Shown here: in pieces, positions 43,830 to 53,521 of the stretch
How the letters are laid out: every line of letters starts with the position of its first letter
Numbering within the stretch: the first letter of the stretch is position 1
NCBI RefSeq assembly: GCF_002321025.1
Contig: NZ_DCLL01000023.1
Location: forward strand, 25,238-89,237
Direction of reading: 5' to 3'
DNA length: 64,000 nt
Origin: Acinetobacter lwoffii
GTDB lineage: Bacteria; Pseudomonadota; Gammaproteobacteria; Pseudomonadales; Moraxellaceae
Made by a program: the position numbers and the translations under genes
Notes under the pieces: generated by a model
The model's input: only the letters and a program-made list of their open reading frames with translations
Database searches by the model: none
What the model was told of the DNA's origin: nothing

Positions 43830-44843
43830 TTAAATCCACTTCTTCCATCTAAAGTAAATCAATGGCCCAATCAAAAAGCCGATCAAAATGATACTGACCA
43901 TAATGAAGCTCATGGTGCCTTGTGCAAAAGGCAGAACTTCGGTATTCATGCCATAAATACTGGCGATCAGCATCGGTGGCGCAAGCATACTTGGCAGGAT
44001 CGAGAATCGACGAATCGTATCGTTCTGTTCCGTGTTAATGAATCCGGACGTGGTATCGAGCAGGAAGCGCACTTTCTGAAACAGGAAGGCATCATGTTCA
44101 ACCAGCGAGCGGACATCTTCACTAAGTTCTCGGATATCCGCATCATAAATATGACTGCCTAAGGCGCGTGGACGAGACAGGAAAGTCAGAACACGACGTA
44201 AATCGATCAGACAGAGCTGCGCTTTACCGAGCATATCTTCCAGTTGAGCTAGTCGGGTAATCATGTCATCCAGATCAAGAATCTGCTCACGATGGCGGTT
44301 ATTCAACACTTCAGTTGAATATTTCTCTAAATCTTTATGTACATCTTCCAGAATATCGGCCAGCTCATCCAGTTTGGCTTCGAGCAGGCCCAATAAAATC
44401 CAGGTCGGATCTTTATAATCGATTTCATAATCATTGCGGCGCGCACGGGCACGGAAGGCACGAAAAGCCACCAGCTTTTCGCCACGCAAGGTAAAAAGAC
44501 GGTCCTTATGCAGAATGAATGCTACGGTTTGTACCGTCGCCAGCATGCTGGATTCATCTTCGTTTTCATTCTCGACCTGATAGTTTTTATTTTTGGTTAA
44601 AAAATAGGTGCTGATATGCAAAATACCGTCATCATCACGGTAAAATCGGGCACTAGAGGAGATATCTTCCAGCGATTTTAAGGTCGGTAAGTTTTGCGCA
44701 TAGGCATCTAGAATCCATTGCTGCTCTTCTTGTGAAGGTGCAATCAGATCAAGCCATACTAAATCTGGATGCAGGTCGAAATCACCATTAATCGTGATAT
44801 CTTCTAAGCTACCGCGCTCTGTGGCGTAAAAGGCTTCAAGCAT
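43830..44843 (-). CDS. corA: CorA-family magnesium/cobalt transporter
   Basis: 337 aa. Long N-terminal cytoplasmic domain, charged helical stalk (LDELADILEDVHKDLEKYS) and two C-terminal membrane helices. The signature YGMN at the end of the first helix (IASIYGMNTEVLPFA) is intact. The family transports Mg2+ as a homopentamer. Could be the ZntB/CorA-like subgroup; YGMN with NTEV fits CorA better, but the exact ion is not proven. Confidence 0.88.
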   Translation of the reverse strand: MLEAFYATERGSLEDITINGDFDLHPDLVWLDLIAPSQEEQQWILDAYAQNLPTLKSLEDISSSARFYRDDDGILHISTYFLTKNKNYQVENENEDESSMLATVQTVAFILHKDRLFTLRGEKLVAFRAFRARARRNDYEIDYKDPTWILLGLLEAKLDELADILEDVHKDLEKYSTEVLNNRHREQILDLDDMITRLAQLEDMLGKAQLCLIDLRRVLTFLSRPRALGSHIYDADIRELSEDVRSLVEHDAFLFQKVRFLLDTTSGFINTEQNDTIRRFSILPSMLAPPMLIASIYGMNTEVLPFAQGTMSFIMVSIILIGFLIGPLIYFRWKKWI

Positions 44844-44992
44844 GCTGTCTTTTCTCCCTGGCGCAGTATGTGAATTGGAATGGGTGTATTTTAGACAAGG
44901 AATTGAATAAAAACACTGATATTAAGCAGTTATTTTTGGAAAAAGCGCGCTTGCAGCGATTTCGTACAATATAGCGTCAATTGGAGAGTGAA

Positions 44993-45586
44993 ATGATGAA
45001 TTCTATTGCAATTTTTTGTGGTTCAGCACTGGGTTCGGATCCTCTCTATGCCCAGATTGCCGAAAAGGTTGGCCAAACCTTGGCAGCAAGGCATCAGACG
45101 CTGGTCTATGGCGGTGGTCGCTCCGGTTTAATGGGCATTGTTGCTGATAGTGCTTTGGCTGCTGGTGGCAAGGTGATTGGCGTAATTCCAAGACAGCTGG
45201 TCAATCGTGAGCTGGCGCATCCGCATATTACCGAGCTATTTGTGGTCGATAATATGCATGAACGTAAAACCCGCATGTCGGAACTGGCACAGGGATTTAT
45301 TGCCATTCCGGGTGGTGCTGGAACCCTGGAAGAAATTTTTGAACAATGGACCTGGGCACAGTTGGGAATTCATAAAAAGCCTTGTGCTTTTTTAAATGTA
45401 GATGGTTTTTACGATGATTTACTCAAATTTATCCATATGACGACTGAGAAAGGTTTTACCAAAGCGCGCTTTAGCGATGCTTTAATTGTGAGTGATAATC
45501 TGGATGATATTTTGCGCCAGTTTGAAAGTTATCAGCCGCCTGAAGCGAAATGGGGTATGGTCGATCAGACCGATCTTGTAAAATAA
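44993..45586 (+). CDS. LOG family protein (TIGR00730-type nucleotide hydrolase)
   Basis: 197 aa from the ATG at 44993, six bases after GGAGAG; the frame opens at a TTG at 44981. It has the LOG motif PGGAGTLEEIFE and the YGGGRSGLMG nucleotide loop. Plant LOG enzymes release cytokinin bases from riboside monophosphates; bacterial ones act on nucleoside monophosphates such as AMP. The NUDIX gene begins 30 bp later and may share its transcript, which fits a role in nucleotide clean-up. Confidence 0.9.
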   Translation: MMNSIAIFCGSALGSDPLYAQIAEKVGQTLAARHQTLVYGGGRSGLMGIVADSALAAGGKVIGVIPRQLVNRELAHPHITELFVVDNMHERKTRMSELAQGFIAIPGGAGTLEEIFEQWTWAQLGIHKKPCAFLNVDGFYDDLLKFIHMTTEKGFTKARFSDALIVSDNLDDILRQFESYQPPEAKWGMVDQTDLVK

Positions 45587-45616
45587 GCTGTCCACAGCAT
45601 GATTTGTAGAAAATAA

Positions 45617-46018
45617 ATGAAAGTGATTACGGTGGCTGCAGCCATTATTTTAAATGAAGCGCAGCAACTGCTGGTGGTTCGTAAAAAAGGGACGTCCTGC
45701 TTTATGCAGGTTGGTGGCAAGCTGGAGCCAAATGAAGCACCAGAAGCAACGATGTTGCGTGAAATTCAGGAAGAAATTGGCACACAGGCACAGATTCAGC
45801 AATTCATTGGGCGTTTTGAAACCCAGACGGCGAATGAACCAGATCATCAACTGGTGAGTTATGTCTATTGGGTAAGTCTGGATCAAGCACCAAAAATTGA
45901 AGCGGAAATTGCCGAAATGAAATGGGTCGATCTGGATGAAAAAGAGCTACGACTCGCACCCTTGACCACTGAAATTGTGATTCCTTGGGTGAAGTCGCAG
46001 TTACTCGCCCAAGCTTAA
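45617..46018 (+). CDS. NUDIX hydrolase
   Basis: 133 aa. The NUDIX box is GKLEPNEAPEATMLREIQEEIGT, matching Gx5Ex7REuxEExG (read in parts), with Thr after the final Gly in place of the usual aliphatic residue. The upstream β-strand VAAAIILNEAQQLLVVRKKG is typical. Substrate unknown: perhaps nucleoside diphosphate or oxidised nucleotide. Closely follows the LOG gene. Confidence 0.9.
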   Translation: MKVITVAAAIILNEAQQLLVVRKKGTSCFMQVGGKLEPNEAPEATMLREIQEEIGTQAQIQQFIGRFETQTANEPDHQLVSYVYWVSLDQAPKIEAEIAEMKWVDLDEKELRLAPLTTEIVIPWVKSQLLAQA

Positions 46019-46022
46019 ATTT

Positions 46023-46652
46023 TCAGATTTGAGCACCTGCCAGACAGGCTGCATAAACTTTTTGACAGCCCAGTTGTTCAAGTGTTTGGCTCAGTGCTCG
46101 AATCGAGCTGCCGGTCGTCACCACATCATCAATAATCAGCACCCGACGGTAACGCAGCTTGGAAATGGTACTGATCTGGAATTGTGATTGGATGTCTTCA
46201 ATCCGCTCCAGCCGGCTTAGGCCCTTTTGCGAGTGTTGTTTCATTCGTCGAACAGGTTGCCAGATGGGTACATTCAACTGTTTTGCCACATGTTTGGCCA
46301 GCACTAGAGATTGATTATAACCGCGCTCAGCCAGACGCTCATTCGAGATCGGCATCGGTACTATCGCACTGACTTTAGGCAGGTCTAAACTTAACAGCAC
46401 ACCTGCCAGTAAATTTTGCAAATGCAGCTTCTGTTCATATTTAAACAGTTGAATCAGCCGGTCCATCGGGTAAGCATAGTCGCAGGCAATCTGGAACTGC
46501 ATTTCCTGCCGTTGAATGGTTTGATGTGCCCAGGGTAATTGTCGCCAGCAATCTTCACAGACTGAATGAATGGACTGATGATCGGTCAGACAGAGCTGGC
46601 AGGGCTGTAAGCGGGTCAGCCAGGATTTTCCATGTTGCAGTAATTTAAACAT
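46023..46652 (-). CDS. comF: ComF-family phosphoribosyltransferase
   Basis: 209 aa from the ATG at 46652, which overlaps the recG stop (ATGTTTAA on the - strand), so translational coupling is likely. An ATG two codons earlier (46658) is also possible; the frame to 46787 lies inside recG and is spurious. Zinc-ribbon-like cysteines (PCQLC and VCEDC) precede a phosphoribosyltransferase fold with the PRPP loop VLIIDDVVTTGSS. ComF is needed for natural transformation in competent bacteria, helping move incoming DNA across the membrane. Acinetobacter is naturally competent, so this is plausible. Confidence 0.9.
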   Translation of the reverse strand: MFKLLQHGKSWLTRLQPCQLCLTDHQSIHSVCEDCWRQLPWAHQTIQRQEMQFQIACDYAYPMDRLIQLFKYEQKLHLQNLLAGVLLSLDLPKVSAIVPMPISNERLAERGYNQSLVLAKHVAKQLNVPIWQPVRRMKQHSQKGLSRLERIEDIQSQFQISTISKLRYRRVLIIDDVVTTGSSIRALSQTLEQLGCQKVYAACLAGAQI

Positions 46653-48690
46653 AGGCATAGCGCGGTGCTTCCGGTAGCCAGCGTTGCAATAATGCTTCGG
46701 CCTGATCGGGATAATCCTTGAGCATCTGCTGGGCCACATAATGTGCCTGATTGAGCAGGTGATCATCACGTTCCAGTTTGGCCACACGGAAATTCATGTC
46801 GCCAGTCTGTTTGGTCCCGAGCAGCTCACCTGGGCCACGCAATTCCAGGTCTTTCTCGGCAATCATGAAACCATTATTGGTTTCGCGCATGATTCTTAAG
46901 CGTTCCTGACCATTTTGCGAGAGCGGATGTTTATACAGTAGCGCACAGAAACTGGCTTTGGCGCCACGACCGACCCGGCCACGTAACTGATGCAATTGAG
47001 ACAGGCCCAGACGCTCGGCATTTTCAATCACCATAATGGAGGCATTTGGTACATCGACGCCGACTTCGATCACGGTGGTGGCAATCAGGAGCTGTAATTC
47101 ATTATTTTTAAACTGCTGCATTACCGCCTGTTTTTCATCGGCTTTCATCTTGCCATGTACCAGTCCGATATTCAACGCAGGAAAGCGCTCGCGAATTTCG
47201 GTAAAAGTCGCTTCGGCAGCTTGAGCATCCAGGGTTTCGGATTGCTCTACCAGGGTGCAGACCCAGTAGGCCTGCTTGCCTTCGGCACAGTTGCTGGCAA
47301 TCCGTTGCAAGACTTCTTCGCGCCGGTCTAATGGAATGGTCACGGTCTGAATCGGGGTACGGCCCGGCGGCAGCTCGTCAATCACTGAGGTATCCAGATC
47401 ACCATAGGCAGACATGGCCAGTGTGCGTGGAATCGGAGTCGCGGTCATCACCAGTTGATGCGGTGACATACCATCCAGACCTTTATTTCTGAGAGCAAGG
47501 CGCTGATCCACACCAAAGCGATGCTGTTCATCAATAATCACCAGACCCAGTTTGGCAAACTCGACATTTTCCTGAAACAGGGCATGGGTACCGATCACCA
47601 GATGGGCGCTCCCGTCCCGAATCACCTGTTCTGCTGCGGCGCGGGCTTTGCCTTTCTGCTTGCCGGAAAGCCAGGCCACATTTAAGCCCAAAGGCTCAAA
47701 CCAGCGTTTAAAGTTTAGATAATGCTGCTCGGCCAGAATCTCGGTCGGTGCCATCAAGGCCACTTGCCAGCCTTCCTCTAAGGCATGGCAGGCTGCGACA
47801 CCGGCCACTAGGGTTTTACCTGCACCAACATCGCCTTGCACCAGACGCAACATTGGTTTATTGCTTTTTAAATCCTGCACGATTTCTCTGGATACACGTT
47901 TTTGCGCACCGGTCATTTCAAAAGTCAGACTGGCTAGTAACTGTTTGGCATAGGTCTGACTGGGCGCAAATGAAGGCGCTTCGACCTGCTGAATAAAAGC
48001 CCGACGTGTCAATAAACTGATCTGATGCGCTACCAGCTCTTCAAAGATCAGACGCTGCTGTGCAGGATGTGAGCCTTGTGCCAGCTGCAGCATATTGGCG
48101 TTGACAGGCGGGTGATGGATATATTCCAGCGCCTGTTTCAGCGCATAACCGTTACTAAATTTTGCTGGTAGCAATTCAGGCAGATGATCGCTGTATTGAG
48201 CCAAGGCCTGCTGAATATAGGCCCGTATTTTTGGCTGGGTCAGGCCTTCAGTCGCAGGGTAAATCGCGGTGAGCTGGGTTTGAGGTAAAGGTGTGTCCTC
48301 AGTAATGACTTGCAGTTCGGGATGATACATTTCCAGACCGCGCGCACCGACCCGCACTTCACCAAAAATTCTTAAACGGTTACCTAGTTTGCAGCGGTCG
48401 GTAATGCCTTTATAAATATGATAAAAACGTAAAGTGACTTTGCCAAAATCATCATCCAGCAGCACAGCCATGGATTTGCGTTTGCCAGGTGGAAAATCCA
48501 CACCTTTAACGATGCCTTCCAGCAGATAGCTGCGTCCCACGCTCAATTGATTCATAGGAATGATCGTGCTACGGTCTTCATAGTCACGTGGTAGATGAAA
48601 AAGCAAATCATCAGTATTGAAGATATTTAGTTTTTCGAGTAATGCAGCGGCGGCATTGCCAACGCCTTGTAACTGATGGACTGCAGCCAT
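46645..48690 (-). CDS. recG: ATP-dependent DNA helicase RecG
   Basis: 681 aa. Moves branched DNA and reverses stalled replication forks. N-terminal wedge (OB-fold) domain; Walker A in VQGDVGAGKTLVAG; DEQHRFG in motif II; SATPIPRTLA motif III-type (MTATPIPRTLA); and the C-terminal HQLRGRVGRGAKASFC block that contains the TRG-like region. Start ATG at 48690; the divergent epimerase-like gene begins 34 bp away, so promoters overlap. comF follows with an 8-bp overlap. Confidence 0.95.
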   Translation of the reverse strand: MAAVHQLQGVGNAAAALLEKLNIFNTDDLLFHLPRDYEDRSTIIPMNQLSVGRSYLLEGIVKGVDFPPGKRKSMAVLLDDDFGKVTLRFYHIYKGITDRCKLGNRLRIFGEVRVGARGLEMYHPELQVITEDTPLPQTQLTAIYPATEGLTQPKIRAYIQQALAQYSDHLPELLPAKFSNGYALKQALEYIHHPPVNANMLQLAQGSHPAQQRLIFEELVAHQISLLTRRAFIQQVEAPSFAPSQTYAKQLLASLTFEMTGAQKRVSREIVQDLKSNKPMLRLVQGDVGAGKTLVAGVAACHALEEGWQVALMAPTEILAEQHYLNFKRWFEPLGLNVAWLSGKQKGKARAAAEQVIRDGSAHLVIGTHALFQENVEFAKLGLVIIDEQHRFGVDQRLALRNKGLDGMSPHQLVMTATPIPRTLAMSAYGDLDTSVIDELPPGRTPIQTVTIPLDRREEVLQRIASNCAEGKQAYWVCTLVEQSETLDAQAAEATFTEIRERFPALNIGLVHGKMKADEKQAVMQQFKNNELQLLIATTVIEVGVDVPNASIMVIENAERLGLSQLHQLRGRVGRGAKASFCALLYKHPLSQNGQERLRIMRETNNGFMIAEKDLELRGPGELLGTKQTGDMNFRVAKLERDDHLLNQAHYVAQQMLKDYPDQAEALLQRWLPEAPRYAYV

Positions 48691-48723
48691 GTCCCCTCAA
48701 CCAGATTTGTGATTCGGTGCTCA

Positions 48724-49527
48724 ATGCATATTTTATTTATCGGTTATGGTAAAACATCCCGACGTGTGGCTAAACAACTATTTGAGCAAGGTCATCAAAT
48801 TAGCACAATTAGCCAGAGTCCCAAAACAGATTCATTCGCAACTCATCTGATTCAGGATGTGCATCAACTGGATTTAACAGCAGTTCCTCCGATTGACTGG
48901 GTCTATGTATTACTTAGTCCAAAACAAAGTACGGTTGAAGGCTATCAGCAGACTTATCTGGATTCGGTTCAACCTATTGTGGCTGCCTTGAAACAGCATC
49001 CGGTGAAGCGGATTGTGGTGGTGTCATCGACACGAGTGTATGGGCAAAATTCCGGTGAAATCGTAGACGACGAAACTGAAATTCACCCAATTGATGCTCA
49101 GGGCAAAATCTTGCAGCAGATGGAGCAGGCTTATTTCGCTGCTTATCCTGAGCAATGTACCATCATTCGTCCGAGCGGCATTTACGGTACTTCAGTTGCA
49201 CGTCTGCAAAAAATGGCCGCCTCGATGTTGAGATATCCGAATCTGCATTGGTCCAACCGGATTCATGTTGAAGATTTATCACGTTTCTTATCACATATGA
49301 TTCACGTGGAACATCCTGAAAGGTCTTATATTGTGACTGATAACCGGCCAAAATTAATGCATGAAATATTGCAATGGTTCCAACAACAGATGGGACTTCC
49401 TTTGCTGCAAGTAGAAAGCGAGCAGGTGACAGGTAAGAAACTTTATGCGACTCGAATGCAGAAAATGGGATTTGAGTTAGAGCATCCAGATTGTTATGAG
49501 GATTATTTGGAGTTAATGAAAAAATAA
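48724..49527 (+). CDS. NAD(P)-binding epimerase/SDR-like protein (YeeZ-like)
   Basis: 267 aa from the ATG at 48724 (MHILFIGYGKTSRRVAKQL); the frame extends to 48676 with an N-terminus that is not family-like. Atypical extended SDR: Rossmann loop FIGYGKTSRR, catalytic-region strand VVVSSTRVYG, and STRVYGQNSGEIVDDET as the SSTxVYG motif, with the later RPSGIYG. No complete YxxxK is obvious, so catalysis may be lost. Related to YeeZ/ActC-like proteins of unknown function. Confidence 0.75.
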   Translation: MHILFIGYGKTSRRVAKQLFEQGHQISTISQSPKTDSFATHLIQDVHQLDLTAVPPIDWVYVLLSPKQSTVEGYQQTYLDSVQPIVAALKQHPVKRIVVVSSTRVYGQNSGEIVDDETEIHPIDAQGKILQQMEQAYFAAYPEQCTIIRPSGIYGTSVARLQKMAASMLRYPNLHWSNRIHVEDLSRFLSHMIHVEHPERSYIVTDNRPKLMHEILQWFQQQMGLPLLQVESEQVTGKKLYATRMQKMGFELEHPDCYEDYLELMKK

Positions 49528-49543
49528 ATCCAGTAGATTGAAG

Positions 49544-49625
49544 TTCTTCCTCCCTCTGGGAGGAGGTTAGGAGGAGGGCTTTTTGAAATTACCTCTCCCT
49601 AACCCTCTCCTGAAAGGAGAGGGAA
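49544..49625. repeat. dispersed palindromic repeat pair, copy C
   Basis: Unit 1-like (49591-49625) contains CCCTCTCC-TGAAA-GGAGAGGG after CTCTCCCTAA. Unit 2-like (49544-49580) has CCTCCCTCT-GGGAGGAGG-TTAGGAGGAGGG. It sits between convergent gene ends (epimerase-like + and plsB -). Most similar to copy B unit 1. Confidence 0.82.
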
Positions 49626-49634
49626 TAAAAAGCC

Positions 49635-52202
49635 TTACTTCTTTTTCCGCTTCGCACGTTTCTTGGCTTGTTCAGCCGCAACTGCATCCAAAGCTTCTTT
49701 CAGTTCTTCATCCGTAAAGTCGGTGATGTGATGCAACATCTGCAACTTCACTTCATCCAATACCAAATCTGCATATTGCGCCACATTCGTCAGCTGTTCA
49801 TCAAAGACAATCGCATTGTCTTCATTGGTACACAGATAACCTTTTTGGGTTAAGACTTTAATAAAGCTCTGGAACAGGGCTTTGTCAAAGAACTCAGGTG
49901 AGTTGAACTCATATAGCACAGACAGGCGTTGACCAACCAGGTAACTGAGCTCTTCGACCTGACGGGTCGAGATATTGCCAGAACCACGTTGGGTAATCAG
50001 TGCCAAAGTCATGTAGTAACGTTCCAGACTTTGGGTTACTGGTGCAGCTAGAACTTCAAGCTGATGATGTGCTTCTGTATTTGGTGCAGGTGCAATCAGG
50101 TTTTCACCATCTTGTGTAATCAGTTTTGAGGCAATTAAGCTGTCAATATGCGCATTCACCTGATCCTGAATCTCATCTTCATGCCATTTTAAAAACAGTT
50201 CAGCTTTGAGGAATGGGTACAGGGTACTGCTGATATTCACGACATCATGACGGCGAATGGTACCGTTATGTTCAACTAGGGCTGCAATCAAAGATGGCAG
50301 CACAAAAGTGTGCACAATATTATTACGGAAATACGTCAGCAGAACTGCCTGATTATCTTCAATGGCAATGATATCGCCCAGTACATGCTTGACCCGCTTG
50401 ATCAGTTTCAGCTTCATCGCATAGGCAATAATTTCCTTGCCAGAAAGTGGCGTCACCTGCATGCGCTCATCATAAGGCAAGGCAGCTAGCAAGGTGCGAT
50501 AGGTATCTAGCTGCTTGATACAGATCTCTTCATCCAGCGTATGTTTTGGCGTAGCCAGCAAGATTAAAGACAATAACGATACTGGATTGATCACGACCGC
50601 ACTGTTGATATTTTCCAGAATGGCCTGTGCCGAGCTATTCACTGCATCAGAAACGGCTTGTGGAATCGGATCATCATTCTTTTCGATCTTGATATGTTCT
50701 GCGCCATGCTGTTTCAGAATATCATCCAGAAACACTGGGTTACCGAAGTTCAGATGTACCTTGCCAAAAATGCGTTCAATCTTGCGCAGGGTTTTCAAAA
50801 TTCCAAAAATAGACTCGGCTTCTTTTGGCTTACCACTCATCTCACCGACATAGGTACCACCTTCCATTAGGCGTTCATAGCCGATATAGGTCGGTACAAA
50901 CACAATCGGTTTGGACTTGCCACGTAAATGACCATGCACGGTCATTGCCAGCATCCCGGTTTTTGGCGGTAGCAAACGACCGGTACGTGAACGGCCACCT
51001 TCAATAAAGTATTCCAGCGGGGTATTACGTGACAGGACGCTATACAGATATTCTTTAAAGACCGTGGTATAGAGCGCGTTGCCGCGGAAGGTACGGCGAA
51101 TAAAGAAAGCGCCACCACCGCGTAAAATCTGGCCGACAAAAGGCATATTCAGGTTGTCGCCCGCTGCGATATACGGCACCATCAAACCACGGCGATAGAT
51201 CACATATGACAATAACAGATAGTCAATATGACTGCGGTGACAGGGGGTATAGACAATTTCATAATCCTTGGCCAGTTCACGCACGGTACTGAAATTATGC
51301 ACTTCCACGCCGTCATAAAGCTGGGTCCATAAGCGGGTCAGTGCTTTGTCGGCAAAACGTACGGTAGAATGAGAATAGTCGGAAACGATTTCGTTCAGAT
51401 AACCGATGGCACGACGTTCGGATTCCAGCATCGAGGTTTTACTGCGAATACTGTCATTGCGAATCGCCGCCTGTACATCTGGTGACTTGATCAGACCATG
51501 CATCACATTACGGCGGTCGGACAGATCCGGCCCGAGAATGACTTCACGCTGACCATCCAGGTAATCATTTAAAGTGCTGACAATATAAGTTGCTGGCGCT
51601 GAATTTGGATGCGTCTCTTTGGCAAAGTTAATCAATGCGCGTAAAGACTGCGGTTCATGGAATTCTAAATAAGACTGGCGACCATGCAGGCCGATATTGA
51701 CCAGTTGCTTGACCCGGCTCGGTGTAGACCAGGTATCGGTAAACAACAGCTTAAACCAAGAATCTTCTTTTTCAGGCTCACGTCCCCAAAGTACTGTTAC
51801 CGGTACCAGTTCGACATCCAGTTCAGGATGCTGTTCCAGGATTTCAATCAGGCGTAACAGGCGCGGCGGGAAAGCATGCGGTGGTGAGCTGAGCAGGTTA
51901 TTTTCATCATGATGCTGTAAAAACAGCAGCGAAGCTTTTTCCTTACTATTGCCCAGTTGCATTGGATCGAGCGCAGCTGGCAACTTTAAACGGCGGGTTT
52001 CTGCATCGACGACCAACGCATTACTACGCGAATGGTTCTGTAAAACGTAACAGACCAGCTTTCGCGATTCTGCCGCGGTCTGATCAGGTTCAGGTGCTGT
52101 CACTTCACTTGGTACTTCCCCAAGAACATGAGGGGTAACCACAAGATCAAGTAGCTTACTTGAAAGCTTGCGATACATTTGACCAAAGCCATTCTTGGAC
52201 AT
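49635..52202 (-). CDS. plsB: glycerol-3-phosphate acyltransferase PlsB
   Basis: Attaches the first acyl chain to sn-glycerol 3-phosphate, at the inner membrane, in phospholipid synthesis. 855 aa, typical PlsB length (E. coli 807). Acyltransferase motif HX4D as CHRSHIDYLLLS (block I), then GAFFIRRTFRGNALY (II), YFIEGGRSRTGRLLPPKTGML (III) and VPTYIGYERLMEGGTYVGE (IV). The C-terminus is very basic (KKRAKRKKK). Start ATG at 52202 (MSKNGFGQMYRKLSS). Confidence 0.95.
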   Translation of the reverse strand: MSKNGFGQMYRKLSSKLLDLVVTPHVLGEVPSEVTAPEPDQTAAESRKLVCYVLQNHSRSNALVVDAETRRLKLPAALDPMQLGNSKEKASLLFLQHHDENNLLSSPPHAFPPRLLRLIEILEQHPELDVELVPVTVLWGREPEKEDSWFKLLFTDTWSTPSRVKQLVNIGLHGRQSYLEFHEPQSLRALINFAKETHPNSAPATYIVSTLNDYLDGQREVILGPDLSDRRNVMHGLIKSPDVQAAIRNDSIRSKTSMLESERRAIGYLNEIVSDYSHSTVRFADKALTRLWTQLYDGVEVHNFSTVRELAKDYEIVYTPCHRSHIDYLLLSYVIYRRGLMVPYIAAGDNLNMPFVGQILRGGGAFFIRRTFRGNALYTTVFKEYLYSVLSRNTPLEYFIEGGRSRTGRLLPPKTGMLAMTVHGHLRGKSKPIVFVPTYIGYERLMEGGTYVGEMSGKPKEAESIFGILKTLRKIERIFGKVHLNFGNPVFLDDILKQHGAEHIKIEKNDDPIPQAVSDAVNSSAQAILENINSAVVINPVSLLSLILLATPKHTLDEEICIKQLDTYRTLLAALPYDERMQVTPLSGKEIIAYAMKLKLIKRVKHVLGDIIAIEDNQAVLLTYFRNNIVHTFVLPSLIAALVEHNGTIRRHDVVNISSTLYPFLKAELFLKWHEDEIQDQVNAHIDSLIASKLITQDGENLIAPAPNTEAHHQLEVLAAPVTQSLERYYMTLALITQRGSGNISTRQVEELSYLVGQRLSVLYEFNSPEFFDKALFQSFIKVLTQKGYLCTNEDNAIVFDEQLTNVAQYADLVLDEVKLQMLHHITDFTDEELKEALDAVAAEQAKKRAKRKKK

Positions 52203-52486
52203 AGCTGCTCCTAATTTTACTGACCAAAACCACAGGACTTCTGAGGGGATTTATTTTTGCGGGTTTCCAAAGCGAAACCATATATCTTTTTTTAACAACT
52301 TCAACAGAAGTGCGCTAATTTTAGCGTGAAAGCAGATGCTTTTCCTAGTCACTTATGACATCAGTATGACAGAACAGTCATGCAATCTTTAGAGTTTCGG
52401 TCTGATTTTGTGGCAGAATATTCCAGATTAATTATTTAGATCTGTTTTTCCATTTTGGGATATCTCCAATATTACGTAGGTTGCTT

Positions 52487-53359
52487 ATGAATGCCTTAAC
52501 ACAGGAACTGGTCGAGCTGCTCAGCTTGGAAAAGTTAGAAGAAAACATTTTTCGGGGAATCAGCCGTAATCTGGTGGGCAAGCGCGTGTTTGGTGGGCAG
52601 GTTTTAGGGCAGGCACTCCGCGCTGCGTCTTATACCACAGACCGTCCGGCACACTCGTTACATGCCTATTTTCTGTTTGGCGGAGATGTCAACGCACCGA
52701 TTATTTATGAAGTGGATCGTATCCGTGACGGCAAGAGCTTTGTCAGCCGTCAAGTACGTGCGATTCAGCATGGTCGCACTATTTTTATGTGTATGGTGTC
52801 TTTTGCGCATCAGGAAGAAGGTCTCAATTACCAGATTTCAGAGCCGGAATATCCGCCAGCAGAAAGCCTGAAAAATGAAGCAGAACTGATCAAACAAATG
52901 ATTGAGTTTATTCCGGAAAATGTCCGTGCGTCCTTCACCCGTGATCGTCATGTGGAAATTCGCCCGGTCAATCCGCAAAATCCATTCCAGCCTCAACCTG
53001 AAGCACCGTCTTATGCGCACTATATCCGTACGCATGACCGTATTGCTGCAGAAGTTGATCAGATCTCTTTGCATCAGGCCATTGCTGCTTTCTATTCCGA
53101 CTTTACCTTGATGACCACGGCGCTTCGTCCACATGGTCTGAGCTATATCTCGCCAAGTTTACAATGTGCCAGTATTGACCATGCCATGTACTTCCATAAA
53201 CCGTTCCGTGCGGATGAGTGGATGCTTTACGATATGGATGCCACCCAAAGCGCCAGTTCGCGTGGCCTGAATTTTGGCCGGATGTGGCAGAACGGTGAGC
53301 TGGTCTGCAGTACCTCTCAGGAAGGCTTGATCCGTTTACGTGAAATCGAAACACAGTAA
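52487..53359 (+). CDS. tesB: acyl-CoA thioesterase II
   Basis: 290 aa from the ATG at 52487 (MNALTQELVELLSLE), with AGG nearby; the frame opens at a TTG at 52481. Double hot-dog fold: FRGISRNLVGKRVFGGQVLGQALRAA at the start (in parts) and the second half with SIDHAMYFHKPFRADEWMLY and GLNFGRMWQNGELVCSTSQEGLIR (in parts), which includes the Asp-Gln-Ser/Thr region used by TesB for catalysis. Hydrolyses medium to long acyl-CoA. The 284-bp gap to plsB (52203-52486) shows no gene. Confidence 0.92.
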   Translation: MNALTQELVELLSLEKLEENIFRGISRNLVGKRVFGGQVLGQALRAASYTTDRPAHSLHAYFLFGGDVNAPIIYEVDRIRDGKSFVSRQVRAIQHGRTIFMCMVSFAHQEEGLNYQISEPEYPPAESLKNEAELIKQMIEFIPENVRASFTRDRHVEIRPVNPQNPFQPQPEAPSYAHYIRTHDRIAAEVDQISLHQAIAAFYSDFTLMTTALRPHGLSYISPSLQCASIDHAMYFHKPFRADEWMLYDMDATQSASSRGLNFGRMWQNGELVCSTSQEGLIRLREIETQ

Positions 53360-53521
53360 TTTTTCTTCCTGCTCAAAAAGTCGAATCCCTGATTCGGCTT
53401 TTTGTTTTTAAGCCGGATGAAAATGGCCATTTGATATCATGTCCTCACGCCGCGTTTATAAAATATTACTCGATTCTGTAGAATTCGCATGGCATAGTGC
53501 GGCTTAAGATCAATATTAAAA

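Noticed and set aside
45003..45306. Antisense open frames within the LOG gene and many others opposite recG, dxs and plsB.
   Set aside because: Shadows of real coding sequence; no family resemblance or ribosome-binding sites.
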